From assembly GCF_900156435.1 (NCBI RefSeq), contig NZ_FTPQ01000002.1, positions 62,001 through 126,000 on the forward strand: DNA of 64,000 nucleotides. Direction: 5' to 3'. The notes beneath the pieces were generated by a model. It was not told where the DNA came from, made no database searches, and saw nothing but the letters and a program-made list of their open reading frames with translations. The position numbers and the translations under genes were made by a program. Below, piece by piece: positions 25,763-33,099 of this stretch. The stretch comes from Microbacterium sp. RU1D. GTDB taxonomy: Bacteria > Actinomycetota > Actinomycetes > Actinomycetales > Microbacteriaceae. Numbering within the stretch: the stretch's first letter is position 1; every line of letters begins with the position of its first letter.

Positions 25763-26226
25763 TCGAGCAGCGCGGCCTGTTTCTGGAGGAGTTCGTCGTC
25801 GGCGAGAAGTACGCGCACCGTCCCGGGCGCACCGTGACCGACGCCGACAACGTGCTGTTCACCACCCTCACTATGAACCCGCAGGCGCTGCACCTGGATG
25901 CCGCGTACGCGGCGTCCCAGCCGTTCGGCCGGCCGCTGGTGAACTCGATGTGGACCCTGTCGACCCTGGTGGGGCTGTCGGTCGGCCAACTCACGCAGGG
26001 GACGCTCGTCGCGCAGCTCGGCCTCACCGACGTGAGCTTCCCGGCGCCGCTGTTCGTCGGTGACACCCTCACGGCCGAGACGGAGATCGTCTCGGTGCGG
26101 CCCTCGGCATCCCGCCCCGGTCAGGGTGTCGTCGTCATGGCGCACACGGGACGCTCGCAGAACGACGAGGTGGTCGCCACCGCGACGCGCACGGTGCTGG
26201 TGTGGGCGCAGGAGGCGGCGGCGTGA
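25759..26226 (+). CDS. MaoC-like hotdog-fold enoyl-CoA hydratase
   Basis: A 155-residue single hotdog domain. The N-terminal [30 protein letters not shown] contains the MaoC hydratase region with a candidate catalytic Asp and His. By position (carboxylase, dehydrogenase, MaoC, CitE) it matches the mycobacterial Rv2499c-type protein, which is linked to hydration of itaconyl-CoA and methylglutaconyl-CoA. No crotonase-type methylglutaconyl-CoA hydratase is present, so it probably fills that step. ATGA overlap with the preceding gene. Confidence 0.82.
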   Translation: MIEQRGLFLEEFVVGEKYAHRPGRTVTDADNVLFTTLTMNPQALHLDAAYAASQPFGRPLVNSMWTLSTLVGLSVGQLTQGTLVAQLGLTDVSFPAPLFVGDTLTAETEIVSVRPSASRPGQGVVVMAHTGRSQNDEVVATATRTVLVWAQEAAA

Positions 26227-27041
26227 CGCGCGCGTTCACCCTGGGACCGGCGCTGCTGTTCGTCCCGGGAGATCGCCCCGAGCGGCTGTCGAAGGCCCTG
26301 GAACGGGCGGATGCCGCGATCCTCGACCTCGAGGACGCGGTCGCTCCGGATGCCAAGTCCTCGGCGCGCGCGGCGATGATCGCCGCCGATCCCGATCCCG
26401 ACCGCGTCGTCGTGCGGGTCAACGGTCCGCAGACGCCGGAGTTCGCGCGCGACCTCGCCGCCCTCGCGCAGACCCGCGTACGCACCGTCATGGTCGCCAA
26501 GGCCGAGGACCCGGCATCCCTCGCCGCCCTCGAGCGGTACGACGTGATCGCCCTGTGCGAGACCGCGCGCGGCGTCGTGCACGCCGAGCAGCTCGCCGCG
26601 CTGCCCCAGGTCGTCGCGCTCATGTGGGGCGCGGAGGACCTCGTCGCCAGCCTCGGCGGCATCTCCAGCCGGCGCGACGACGGCGGCTACCGCGACGTCG
26701 CCCGCCTCGCGCGTGCCCGCGTGCTGCTGGCGGCCGGGGCCTCCGGCAAGAGAGCTGTCGACGCCGTGCACGTCGACATCGCCGACGTGGAGGGGCTGTC
26801 CGTCGAGGCGCAGGATGCCGCGGCATCCGGGTTCGCGGCGACCGCGTGCATCCACCCGGGTCAGGTCGCGACGATCCGCGCAGCCTACGCCCCGAGTGCG
26901 GAGCAGGTCGCGTGGGCCCGGGGCGTGCTCGACGCCGCCGTGGGGGAGCGCGGCGTCTTCCGGTACGAGGGGCGCATGATCGACGAGCCGATCCTGCGGC
27001 ACGCGCGCGCGCTGGTCGCGCGAGCGGCGCGAGGTGGCTGA
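26223..27041 (+). CDS. CitE-like HpcH/HpaI family CoA-ester lyase
   Basis: A 272-residue TIM-barrel lyase of the CitE type without partner CitD/CitF genes. It has [22 protein letters not shown], the catalytic Glu region [10 protein letters not shown] and metal-binding [12 protein letters not shown]. The stand-alone actinobacterial members cleave 3-hydroxy-3-methylglutaryl-CoA or citramalyl-CoA, which fits the last step of this leucine operon. GTG overlaps the MaoC stop. Its own TGA is the TGA within the first CTGAGCC of a family B repeat. Confidence 0.85.
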   Translation: MTRAFTLGPALLFVPGDRPERLSKALERADAAILDLEDAVAPDAKSSARAAMIAADPDPDRVVVRVNGPQTPEFARDLAALAQTRVRTVMVAKAEDPASLAALERYDVIALCETARGVVHAEQLAALPQVVALMWGAEDLVASLGGISSRRDDGGYRDVARLARARVLLAAGASGKRAVDAVHVDIADVEGLSVEAQDAAASGFAATACIHPGQVATIRAAYAPSAEQVAWARGVLDAAVGERGVFRYEGRMIDEPILRHARALVARAARGG

Positions 27042-27092
27042 GCCTGTCGACGCCAGCGGGTCACGCGCGGGGTCGCTGAGCCTGTCGAAGCC
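27033..27092. repeat. Family B repeat, two direct copies at the end of the leucine operon
   Basis: CTGAGCCTGTCGA occurs at about 27038 and again at 27075, same orientation. The first copy contributes the stop codon of the preceding gene. The remaining 80 bp to the next gene end show no other signal. Confidence 0.8.
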
Positions 27093-27169
27093 GCCGGGGG
27101 TCGTGGGAGCGCCGGCCCCTTCGCCGAGCTCAGGGATCTCGCGCTGCAGTACCGCGACCGCTGTCCCGC

Positions 27170-27757
27170 CTAGCTCGCGACGCCCGCGTACGCGAGCATC
27201 TCCCACGCGTCGCCGTCGAGGCGGAACGTCGTCGCCGAGCAGTTCGGCAGCCGCTCGCCCTCGCGGGGGAACTCCCCGTCGGTGGCGAACAGGATGACCT
27301 CGCGGATCAACGCACCGTGGGCCACAGCGATCACGTCGACATCGGCGGGGGTGGAGGCCACCACCTCGGCGATCGCGGCGAGCGCGCGCTCCCGCACGAC
27401 GGGCCAGGCTTCGGCGCCGGGCACGTCGGCGGCGTGCCACGGGCCGTAGGTGTCGGAGAAGGTCGGGGCGTCCATCCCCTCGGCGTCGCCGTAGGAGCGC
27501 TCCTGCAGACCGGGCAGGCGGCGCGAGACCGTCGTCCCGAGGGCGGCCGCGATGATGTCGGCCGTCTCGGCGGCACGCGACAGATCGCTCGAGACGATCA
27601 CCACCTCGCGGCCGGCGTACTCCGCCGCGAGGGTCTCGGCGATGCCCTGGGCCTGCACGCGTCCGGTGTCGTTCAGCGGGATGTCGGTGGAGCCCTGAAT
27701 GCGTCCGCCGAAGTTCCAGGCCGTCTCACCGTGTCGCACAAGAGTCAGGATGGTCAC
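27170..27757 (-). CDS. Histidine phosphatase family protein
   Basis: A 195-residue phosphoglycerate-mutase-like phosphatase. The catalytic motif LVRHGETAWN includes His9; the second arm is SSDLSRAAETA and the second catalytic His is in AHGALIREV. It is an acid-type phosphatase rather than a true mutase by length; the substrate is unknown. GTG 27757 lies exactly 6 nt after TAGGCT, predicting a leaderless transcript. Confidence 0.87.
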   Translation of the reverse strand: MTILTLVRHGETAWNFGGRIQGSTDIPLNDTGRVQAQGIAETLAAEYAGREVVIVSSDLSRAAETADIIAAALGTTVSRRLPGLQERSYGDAEGMDAPTFSDTYGPWHAADVPGAEAWPVVRERALAAIAEVVASTPADVDVIAVAHGALIREVILFATDGEFPREGERLPNCSATTFRLDGDAWEMLAYAGVAS

Positions 27758-27763
27758 CGTTCG

Positions 27764-27769
27764 AGCCTA
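27764..27769 (-). promoter_or_regulatory. Leaderless -10 box of the histidine phosphatase gene
   Basis: TAGGCT on the minus strand, 6 nt before GTG 27757. Confidence 0.5.
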
Positions 27770-27837
27770 ACCGGCGGCGCGCGGCGGGGCGTCCGTGAGC
27801 CCGACGCCTGGCACGTCCTCGAACGCGCGGGCCGGCT

Positions 27838-28686
27838 TCAGAGCAGGCCCGGCAGGCGCTCGGCGAACGCTTGCAGCACCTCGGTCGTGCTGCCGTCGAT
27901 CTTGACGCTCGCGCGCTGATCGGCCCGCGTCTCTCCGCGGTTGACGATGACCACCGGCAGACGCTTGCGGCGCGCCCTTTCGACGAGACGGATGCCGGAG
28001 TTCACCACGAGCGACGACCCGGCCACCACGAGCGCGTTACTGGTGTGCACCAGCTGCTCGGCCTCGCGGAACCGCTCGACCGGGATGTATTCGCCGAAGA
28101 ACACCACGTCGGGCTTGAGCGTGCCGCCGCACACCGAGCACACCGGCACGACGAAGCCGTCGGCCGAGGCGGGGGTCACGTCGCCGTCGGGACCCAGTTC
28201 GACGTTCTCGGGCAGGGTGATCCACGGGTTGTCGGCCTCGACGCGCTCCGCGAGGTCGCGGCGGTCGAACACCTGCCCGCAGTGCAGGCATCCCACCCGG
28301 CGCATGGTCCCGTGCAGTTCCACGACCCGCCCGCTGCCCGCCCGCACGTGCAGGCCGTCGACGTTCTGCGTGACGACGCCGTTGGCCACTCCGGCCGCCT
28401 CGAGCGCGGCGAGGGCGCGATGGCCCCCGTTGGGCTCGGCGGCGGCGAAGACCTTCCACCCGAGGTGGCTGCCGACCCAGTAGCGGCGCCGCGCCTCGGC
28501 GCTCGCCAAGAACTGCTGGGCGGTCATCGGGGTGCGCGTGGGCGCGCCCTTGCCGCGGTAGTCGGGGATGCCCGAGTCGGTGGAGACCCCGGCACCGGTC
28601 AGCACGGCCACCCGACGGCCGGCGAGAACCTCGACGGCGCGATCGACGGATGCCGAGAACCCGGCATCCTGCACCGTGTCGGTCAT
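27838..28686 (-). CDS. SIR2 family NAD-dependent protein deacylase
   Basis: A 282-residue sirtuin. The NAD-binding GAGVSTDSGIPDYRG (about 31-45), QNVDGLH with the catalytic His in VVELHGT, and four zinc Cys in CLHCG and CSVCGG are all present. It removes acyl groups from lysines using NAD and would regulate acyl-CoA-producing metabolism, possibly including the nearby acyl-CoA enzymes (inference). ATG 28686 has GGAGGT 4 nt upstream and TAGACT as -10. No other sirtuin is in the window. Confidence 0.92.
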   Translation of the reverse strand: MTDTVQDAGFSASVDRAVEVLAGRRVAVLTGAGVSTDSGIPDYRGKGAPTRTPMTAQQFLASAEARRRYWVGSHLGWKVFAAAEPNGGHRALAALEAAGVANGVVTQNVDGLHVRAGSGRVVELHGTMRRVGCLHCGQVFDRRDLAERVEADNPWITLPENVELGPDGDVTPASADGFVVPVCSVCGGTLKPDVVFFGEYIPVERFREAEQLVHTSNALVVAGSSLVVNSGIRLVERARRKRLPVVIVNRGETRADQRASVKIDGSTTEVLQAFAERLPGLL

Positions 28687-28705
28687 ACGCACCTCCGTCG
28701 TATCG

Positions 28706-28711
28706 AGTCTA
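28706..28711 (-). promoter_or_regulatory. Predicted -10 box of the sirtuin gene
   Basis: TAGACT on the minus strand, giving a short leader of about 13 nt with GGAGGT. Confidence 0.45.
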
Positions 28712-28861
28712 TGGCGGGGCGCCGACGCCCCGGCCCGCCCGAGGGGCGGTGAGATCGGCCACCAGCCATCGACTCCCGCTCGCGGCGGCACGACGACCAC
28801 CGACCGCGTCCACGGATCGCTTCGACCCGCGCGGCACCCGGAATCACCCGCCCGCCCCGCC

Positions 28862-28867
28862 GATACT
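28862..28867 (+). promoter_or_regulatory. Possible leaderless -10 box of the amidohydrolase gene
   Basis: GATACT, exactly 6 nt before ATG 28874. Confidence 0.35.
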
Positions 28868-28873
28868 GAGCCC

Positions 28874-30076
28874 ATGCCCCCCATCGCCCCACCCGCCATG
28901 CTCGACGTCACCAGCCTCCGCCGCGTGCGGCCCTGGGGCGGCGACCCGGTCGACATCGACATCGCCGACGGGCTCATCGCCGGCATCCGCCCCGCGGGAG
29001 ACGAGCCGATCGGCATCCGCGAATTCGACGGACGGGGGCTGCTCGCCCTCCCCGGCATCGTCAACGCGCACGCCCACGTCGACAAGTCGTGGTGGGGGCT
29101 GCCGTGGCAGTCGTACGGGGGAGAGGGGTCGGTCGAGGGCCGCATCCGCCGCGAGCGCGACGAGCGCGACGCCCTCGGCATCCCCTCGGCCGCCCGAGCC
29201 GCCCACGTGCTGCGACAGCTCGTGCTGCGCGGCACCACCGCCATCCGCACGCACGTCGACATCGACCCCGGCATCGGGCTGCGCGGGATCGAGGCGGTCG
29301 AAGAGGCCGCGGCGGCGTACGCGGGCGCCCTCGACGTGCAGATCGTGGCGTTCCCGCAGGACGGCGTCCTGCGCCGCCCCGGGGTGCTCGCCCTGCTGCG
29401 AGAGGCCGCCGGACGTGACAGCGTGCGCTGGCTCGGCGGACTCGACCCGGCATCCATCGACCGCGACCCCGTCGGCCAGATCGACGCCGTCACCGCGCTC
29501 GCGGCCGAGACCGGGGTCGGCATCGACATCCACCTGCACGACCCCGCCGAGCTCGGGGCGTTCCAGATCGAGCTGCTCGTCGAGCGCACCGCGCGGCTCG
29601 GACTGCACGGGCGGGTGAACATCGCCCACGGCTTCGCCGTCGCGCAGCTCGACCCCGCCCGCCGCCGCGAGCTCCTCGCGTCCCTGGCCGACGCCGGCAT
29701 CACCCTCACCACCGTCGCCCCGCTCGGCAGGCCCCAGCTGCCCCTCGCCGATCTCGACGCGGCCGGGGTCGCCCTCGGACTCGGCACCGACGGCATCCGC
29801 GATCTCTGGAGCCCCTACGGCACGGGCGACACCCTCGGCATCGCATGGCAGTACGCCCGCGCCGGGGGACTCGTGCGCGACGAGGATCTGCTGCGCGTCG
29901 TGCGCCTCGCCACGAGCGCCGCCGCCTGGGCCGTCGGCCGCACGGTGCACGACCTCGTCGAGGGCGCCCGCGCCGACATCGTGCTGATGGATGCCGAGAA
30001 CCCGATGGACGCCCTCGTGCGCCAGCCCGAGCGGGCCCTGGTCATCGCCGGCGGGCGGGCGCTGCACGTGGCGTAA
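28874..30076 (+). CDS. Amidohydrolase family protein (cytosine-deaminase-like)
   Basis: A 400-residue metal-dependent hydrolase. The first metal motif is NAHAHVDKSWW, then THVDID, DIHLHD, the His in NIAHGFAV and the late metal Asp in LGTDGIRDLWSP, the order seen in the CodA-like subgroup. Likely substrates are N-heterocyclic or cyclic amide compounds; which one is not readable. ATG 28898 is a possible alternative start. It is divergent from the sirtuin gene and has no neighbours in an operon. Confidence 0.82.
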   Translation: MPPIAPPAMLDVTSLRRVRPWGGDPVDIDIADGLIAGIRPAGDEPIGIREFDGRGLLALPGIVNAHAHVDKSWWGLPWQSYGGEGSVEGRIRRERDERDALGIPSAARAAHVLRQLVLRGTTAIRTHVDIDPGIGLRGIEAVEEAAAAYAGALDVQIVAFPQDGVLRRPGVLALLREAAGRDSVRWLGGLDPASIDRDPVGQIDAVTALAAETGVGIDIHLHDPAELGAFQIELLVERTARLGLHGRVNIAHGFAVAQLDPARRRELLASLADAGITLTTVAPLGRPQLPLADLDAAGVALGLGTDGIRDLWSPYGTGDTLGIAWQYARAGGLVRDEDLLRVVRLATSAAAWAVGRTVHDLVEGARADIVLMDAENPMDALVRQPERALVIAGGRALHVA

Positions 30077-30080
30077 GCAC

Positions 30081-30195
30081 CGGGTGTCTCGGACTCTCGA
30101 ACCCGGAAGGCGCGGGCCGGGCATCGGCTCCCGATCGTCGAGTGTCCAGGACACGCCGGCGACGGGCTGCCGGCGCGGCGTGTCAGGGACACCCG
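30081..30195. repeat. Dispersed palindromic repeat family A, copy 2 (multi-arm)
   Basis: GTCGAGTGTCCAGGACAC with flanks at 30136-30158 pairs with CGGCGTGTCAGGGACACCCG at 30176-30195. A third related arm, CGGGTGTCTCGGACTCTCGA, lies at 30081-30100. The region separates two plus-strand genes. Confidence 0.8.
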
Positions 30196-30235
30196 CGGAG
30201 AATGCTGCGGAGGAAGAGCGTGCGCGGGGGACTGG

Positions 30236-30241
30236 CACGAT
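30236..30241 (+). promoter_or_regulatory. Weak leaderless -10 candidate of the SpoU methyltransferase gene
   Basis: CACGAT, 6 nt before ATG 30248; weaker match than the others. Confidence 0.25.
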
Positions 30242-30247
30242 GGGACG

Positions 30248-31054
30248 ATGCCCGTCATCCCGCTCGACTCCGCCGACGACCCGCGCCTCGCCGACTACCG
30301 CGACCTCACCGACGTGTCGCTGCGCCGCGTGACCGAGCCCGCGGGCGGCCTCTACATCGCGGAATCGTCGAAGGTGCTCGACCGGGCCCTCCGCGCCGGA
30401 CACCGCCCGCGCTCCGTCCTCGTGCAGGAGAAATTCCTCGCCGACGCCCTCGCCCTGGTGGGGGAGGATGCCGAGGTCTACGTCGTGCCGGCGGAGATCG
30501 CCGAGCAGGTCACGGGGTATACCGTGCACCGCGGGCTCTTGGCCTCCATGCACCGCCCGGCGCTGGCATCCGTCGCCGAGGTCGTCCGCGACGCGCGGCT
30601 CGTCGTCGTGCTCGAGGACATCGTCGACCACACGAACATCGGCGCGGCGTTCCGGTCGGCCGCGGCTCTCGGAGCCGACGCCGTGCTCGTGACCCCGCGC
30701 TGCGCCGACCCCCTGTACCGCCGCAGCGTCCGGGTGAGCATGGGCACCGTGTTCCAGGTGCCGTGGACGCGTCTGCCCGAATGGACGGATGCCACCCCCC
30801 TTTTGCACGACGCCGGCTTCCACCTGGCTGCCCTTGCCCTGTCGGACGACGCGGTGACGCTCGACGCCTTCTCGGCCGCGGGACACGACCGTGTCGCCCT
30901 GCTGCTCGGCGCCGAGGGCGACGGCCTCAGCCGCGGTGCGCTCGCCGCGGCCGACAGCGTCGTGACGATCCCGATGGCCGGGGGAGTGGATTCGCTCAAC
31001 GTCGCCGCGGCGAGCGCGGTGGCGCTGTGGGAACTCGGGCGGGGGCGGCGCTGA
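30248..31054 (+). CDS. TrmH/SpoU family RNA 2'-O-ribose methyltransferase
   Basis: A 268-residue SPOUT methyltransferase. An N-terminal L30e-like substrate-binding part (to about 105) precedes the knotted domain with motif 1 VLEDIVDHTNIGAAFRSAAALG, motif 2 LLLGAEGDGLSRGAL and motif 3 VTIPMAGGVDSLNVAAASAVALWE. It methylates ribose in rRNA or tRNA using S-adenosylmethionine; the exact target is uncertain. It is followed by a convergent hypothetical gene. Confidence 0.9.
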   Translation: MPVIPLDSADDPRLADYRDLTDVSLRRVTEPAGGLYIAESSKVLDRALRAGHRPRSVLVQEKFLADALALVGEDAEVYVVPAEIAEQVTGYTVHRGLLASMHRPALASVAEVVRDARLVVVLEDIVDHTNIGAAFRSAAALGADAVLVTPRCADPLYRRSVRVSMGTVFQVPWTRLPEWTDATPLLHDAGFHLAALALSDDAVTLDAFSAAGHDRVALLLGAEGDGLSRGALAAADSVVTIPMAGGVDSLNVAAASAVALWELGRGRR

Positions 31055-31163
31055 CGCGCGGGATGTCCGGGAGCGCGGAGCGAGCGCGGGCTGCGTCAGG
31101 TCGCGAGTGCGCGATGCGGCCATGATCGGCGGCCCGGTGAGCGGTGACGCGTTCCGGTGCCAC

Positions 31164-31227
31164 CCCCGCGACACGGCGATCCGCACCACGCAAACCGGGC
31201 CGGTGACCCCGCGACACGGCGATCCGC
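31164..31227. repeat. Direct repeat of 21 bp, period 43
   Basis: A 21-bp sequence ending GACACGGCGATCCGC occurs at 31164-31184 and 31207-31227, each preceded by a CCGGTG-like flank, in the space between two convergent gene ends. Confidence 0.8.
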
Positions 31228-31232
31228 GCCGC

Positions 31233-31901
31233 TCACACCGACCCGATGCCTCCGCGTCGCATCGTGCGTTCCGAAAGAGCGGCGGCGCGCACGCGCGGGT
31301 CGGGATCGTCCTCGAGCGACGTGAGCAGTTCGTCCGGCAGATCGGGCGCGCCGACGAGGTACCAGCGCTCCACGACGGAGCCGTCCTCGAGGATGCGGCG
31401 GTCGCGAGCGTCGTCGCGGACGAGTCCTTCCGCGGGCGTGTCGTCCCTCTCGAGCGCGAGCTGCAGGTGCGCGGGCAGCGTGCTGCCGCCGGCCGGGGTC
31501 TCGGGCGCGGTGAAGAGCGAGACGACAACGCCGTGGCCCCTCCACTGCAGCCCGTCGATCTCGTCGACGGCGTGCCAGCGCTTGTCGTCGACCGACCACA
31601 TCGACCAATCGGGACCGTCGGAGTCGACCTTTTCCCACGCGTCGCCCGTGCCCAGGGCCCCCGCCACGGCGAGGGCCGCAGCCCGTACCTCTCGCGCGTC
31701 GCCGTCGAAGAACACCGACAGGCTCGGCGCCCAGGCCGACGACAGCACGTCCCACCCGTCGGCGCTGAAGCGTCCGCTCTCGACCTCCGGTGCCCAGCCC
31801 GCCTCGGCCAGGCCCTCGGCGAGCGCATCCGCGTCGCGCAGGAGCGCGTCGGCGTCGGCGGCGTCAAGCAGTGCCGTCACCGCGTCGGGAAGGGCAGGCA
31901 T
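31233..31901 (-). CDS. Hypothetical protein with C-terminal HEAT-like segment
   Basis: A 222-residue acidic protein that I do not recognise. It has a helical Ala/Asp-rich start (LLDAADADALLRDADALAEG), a central beta-rich part with many Trp (WSMWSVDDKRWHAVDEIDG), and an end resembling a single variant HEAT repeat (LTSLEDDPDPRVRAAALS). It has no signal peptide or membrane segment. ATG 31901 lies just after the stop of the upstream SGNH hydrolase gene, so the two are probably co-transcribed. Confidence 0.7.
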   Translation of the reverse strand: MPALPDAVTALLDAADADALLRDADALAEGLAEAGWAPEVESGRFSADGWDVLSSAWAPSLSVFFDGDAREVRAAALAVAGALGTGDAWEKVDSDGPDWSMWSVDDKRWHAVDEIDGLQWRGHGVVVSLFTAPETPAGGSTLPAHLQLALERDDTPAEGLVRDDARDRRILEDGSVVERWYLVGAPDLPDELLTSLEDDPDPRVRAAALSERTMRRGGIGSV

Positions 31902-31906
31902 CGTGA

Positions 31907-32767
31907 TCAAACCTGCGTCTCGCGTGAGCCCGCGGCATCCCGACCCGGGGCCAGGGTGACCACCGGGAGCGGATCGGGACGCTTCGGCAGGATGTGGTCG
32001 CCCGACGATTGATGCCGCAACCGCCGCAGCACCCAGGGGACGAGGTACTCACGCGCCCAGACGAGGTCTTTCTCGCGCGCAGCGCGCCACGTCGTGATCG
32101 CCTGGGTCTCGGCCTGCAGGGGCTCGAGGTCGTTGGGCACGTTGAGCGCGCGCAGCACCATGCGGGCGACCTCGTGGTGCCCGAGGGAGTTGTAATGCAG
32201 CCGGTCGTCGTCGAAGAAACGCATGTCCTGCACCTCTTTCAGCCCCCACTGGTCGGCGACGACGCAGTCGTAGCGATCGGCGATCGAGCGGATGTTCTCG
32301 TTGTAGATCGCGACCTTGCCCCGGATGCCGCGGAACACCGGCGTGAACTCGGTGTCGATCGCGGTGAAGACCACGACCGTCGCCCCGCCGCCGCGCAGGC
32401 GAGCGACGGCGTCTTCGAACTGCCGGGAGACCGCGTCGGGGTCGCTGCCGGGGCGGATGACATCGTTGCCGCCCGCCGAGATGGTGATCAGGTCGGGCTT
32501 CAGTGCCAGCGCGGGCTCGATCTGGTCGGCCACGATCTGGCCGATGAGCTTGCCGCGCACGGCGAGGTTGGCGTACGCGAAGTCATCGACCTGGGCGCCG
32601 AGCACCTCTGCGACGCGGTCGGCCCACCCGCGGTGGCCGCCGTCGGGCAGGGGGTCGCCGATGCCCTCGGTGAACGAATCGCCCAGGGCGACGAATCGGC
32701 GCCAGGGGTGCGGTCCGGGGTTGTCGGGCGAAGACGGGGTGCGGGGCGAGCGCGGATCGAGAGTCAT
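31907..32767 (-). CDS. SGNH/GDSL family hydrolase
   Basis: A 286-residue esterase-like enzyme. Block I is VALGDSFTEG with the catalytic Ser, block III is ISAGGND, and block V has Asp/His in DRLHYNSLGHHEVA. A conserved C-terminal tail (LVPWVLRRLRHQSSGD) recurs in the paralogue at 61171. There is no signal peptide, so it is probably cytosolic. ATG 32767 has GGAGG 7 nt upstream and TACCGT as -10. Confidence 0.88.
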   Translation of the reverse strand: MTLDPRSPRTPSSPDNPGPHPWRRFVALGDSFTEGIGDPLPDGGHRGWADRVAEVLGAQVDDFAYANLAVRGKLIGQIVADQIEPALALKPDLITISAGGNDVIRPGSDPDAVSRQFEDAVARLRGGGATVVVFTAIDTEFTPVFRGIRGKVAIYNENIRSIADRYDCVVADQWGLKEVQDMRFFDDDRLHYNSLGHHEVARMVLRALNVPNDLEPLQAETQAITTWRAAREKDLVWAREYLVPWVLRRLRHQSSGDHILPKRPDPLPVVTLAPGRDAAGSRETQV

Positions 32768-32784
32768 CGAAACCTCCGTAGCCC

Positions 32785-32790
32785 ACGGTA
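32785..32790 (-). promoter_or_regulatory. Predicted -10 box of the SGNH hydrolase operon
   Basis: TACCGT on the minus strand; about an 11-nt leader including GGAGG. Confidence 0.4.
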
Positions 32791-32943
32791 CCCCCGGCCT
32801 CCGACACGGCAAGGAGGGATGCCGAGGGCGTGCTGCCCGTCCGAGGAGACGTCCGGGCGGGTGAGGCGCGGTGCCGGGCGCTAGCGGGGTGCCGTTGTCT
32901 CGGCTATGGCAGCTCGCGAGCTACCCCGCCGCGGTGCCCGCAA

Positions 32944-33002
32944 AAACGCGATTCCTGCGCAGAAACGCTGCGTCCCCGCGTTTCTCGGCACGGATCGCGT
33001 TT
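32944..33002. repeat. Nested palindrome upstream of the DExH helicase gene
   Basis: Outer arms AAACGCGATTCC (32944-32955) and GGATCGCGTTT (32992-33002) enclose inner arms AGAAACGC (32961-32968) and GCGTTTCT (32978-32985). It is AT-richer than its surroundings. The rest of 32791-33061 shows only a 7-bp inverted repeat (32884-32929). Confidence 0.6.
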
Positions 33003-33061
33003 ATCGCCGGTGACGCGGGGGATCCGTCCCGAGCCCGGGCATGTCGCAGCTCGAGGTCGCC

Positions 33062-33067
33062 TATCGT
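33062..33067 (+). promoter_or_regulatory. Predicted -10 box of the DExH helicase gene
   Basis: TATCGT, about 33 nt before the start, leaving room for the GGAGG site at 33091-33095. Confidence 0.4.
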
Positions 33068-33099
33068 GGATGTTCGCGCTCGCGAGGGAAGGAGGTTCG

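Noticed and set aside
28844-31867. A 1007-codon minus-strand frame opposite the amidohydrolase and methyltransferase
   Set aside because: Both opposite genes have complete motifs; this frame has low-complexity composition and no recognisable domain.
32830-33099. Longer start for the DExH helicase
   Set aside because: The extension covers the nested palindrome and promoter; ATG 33100 has a strong GGAGG site.
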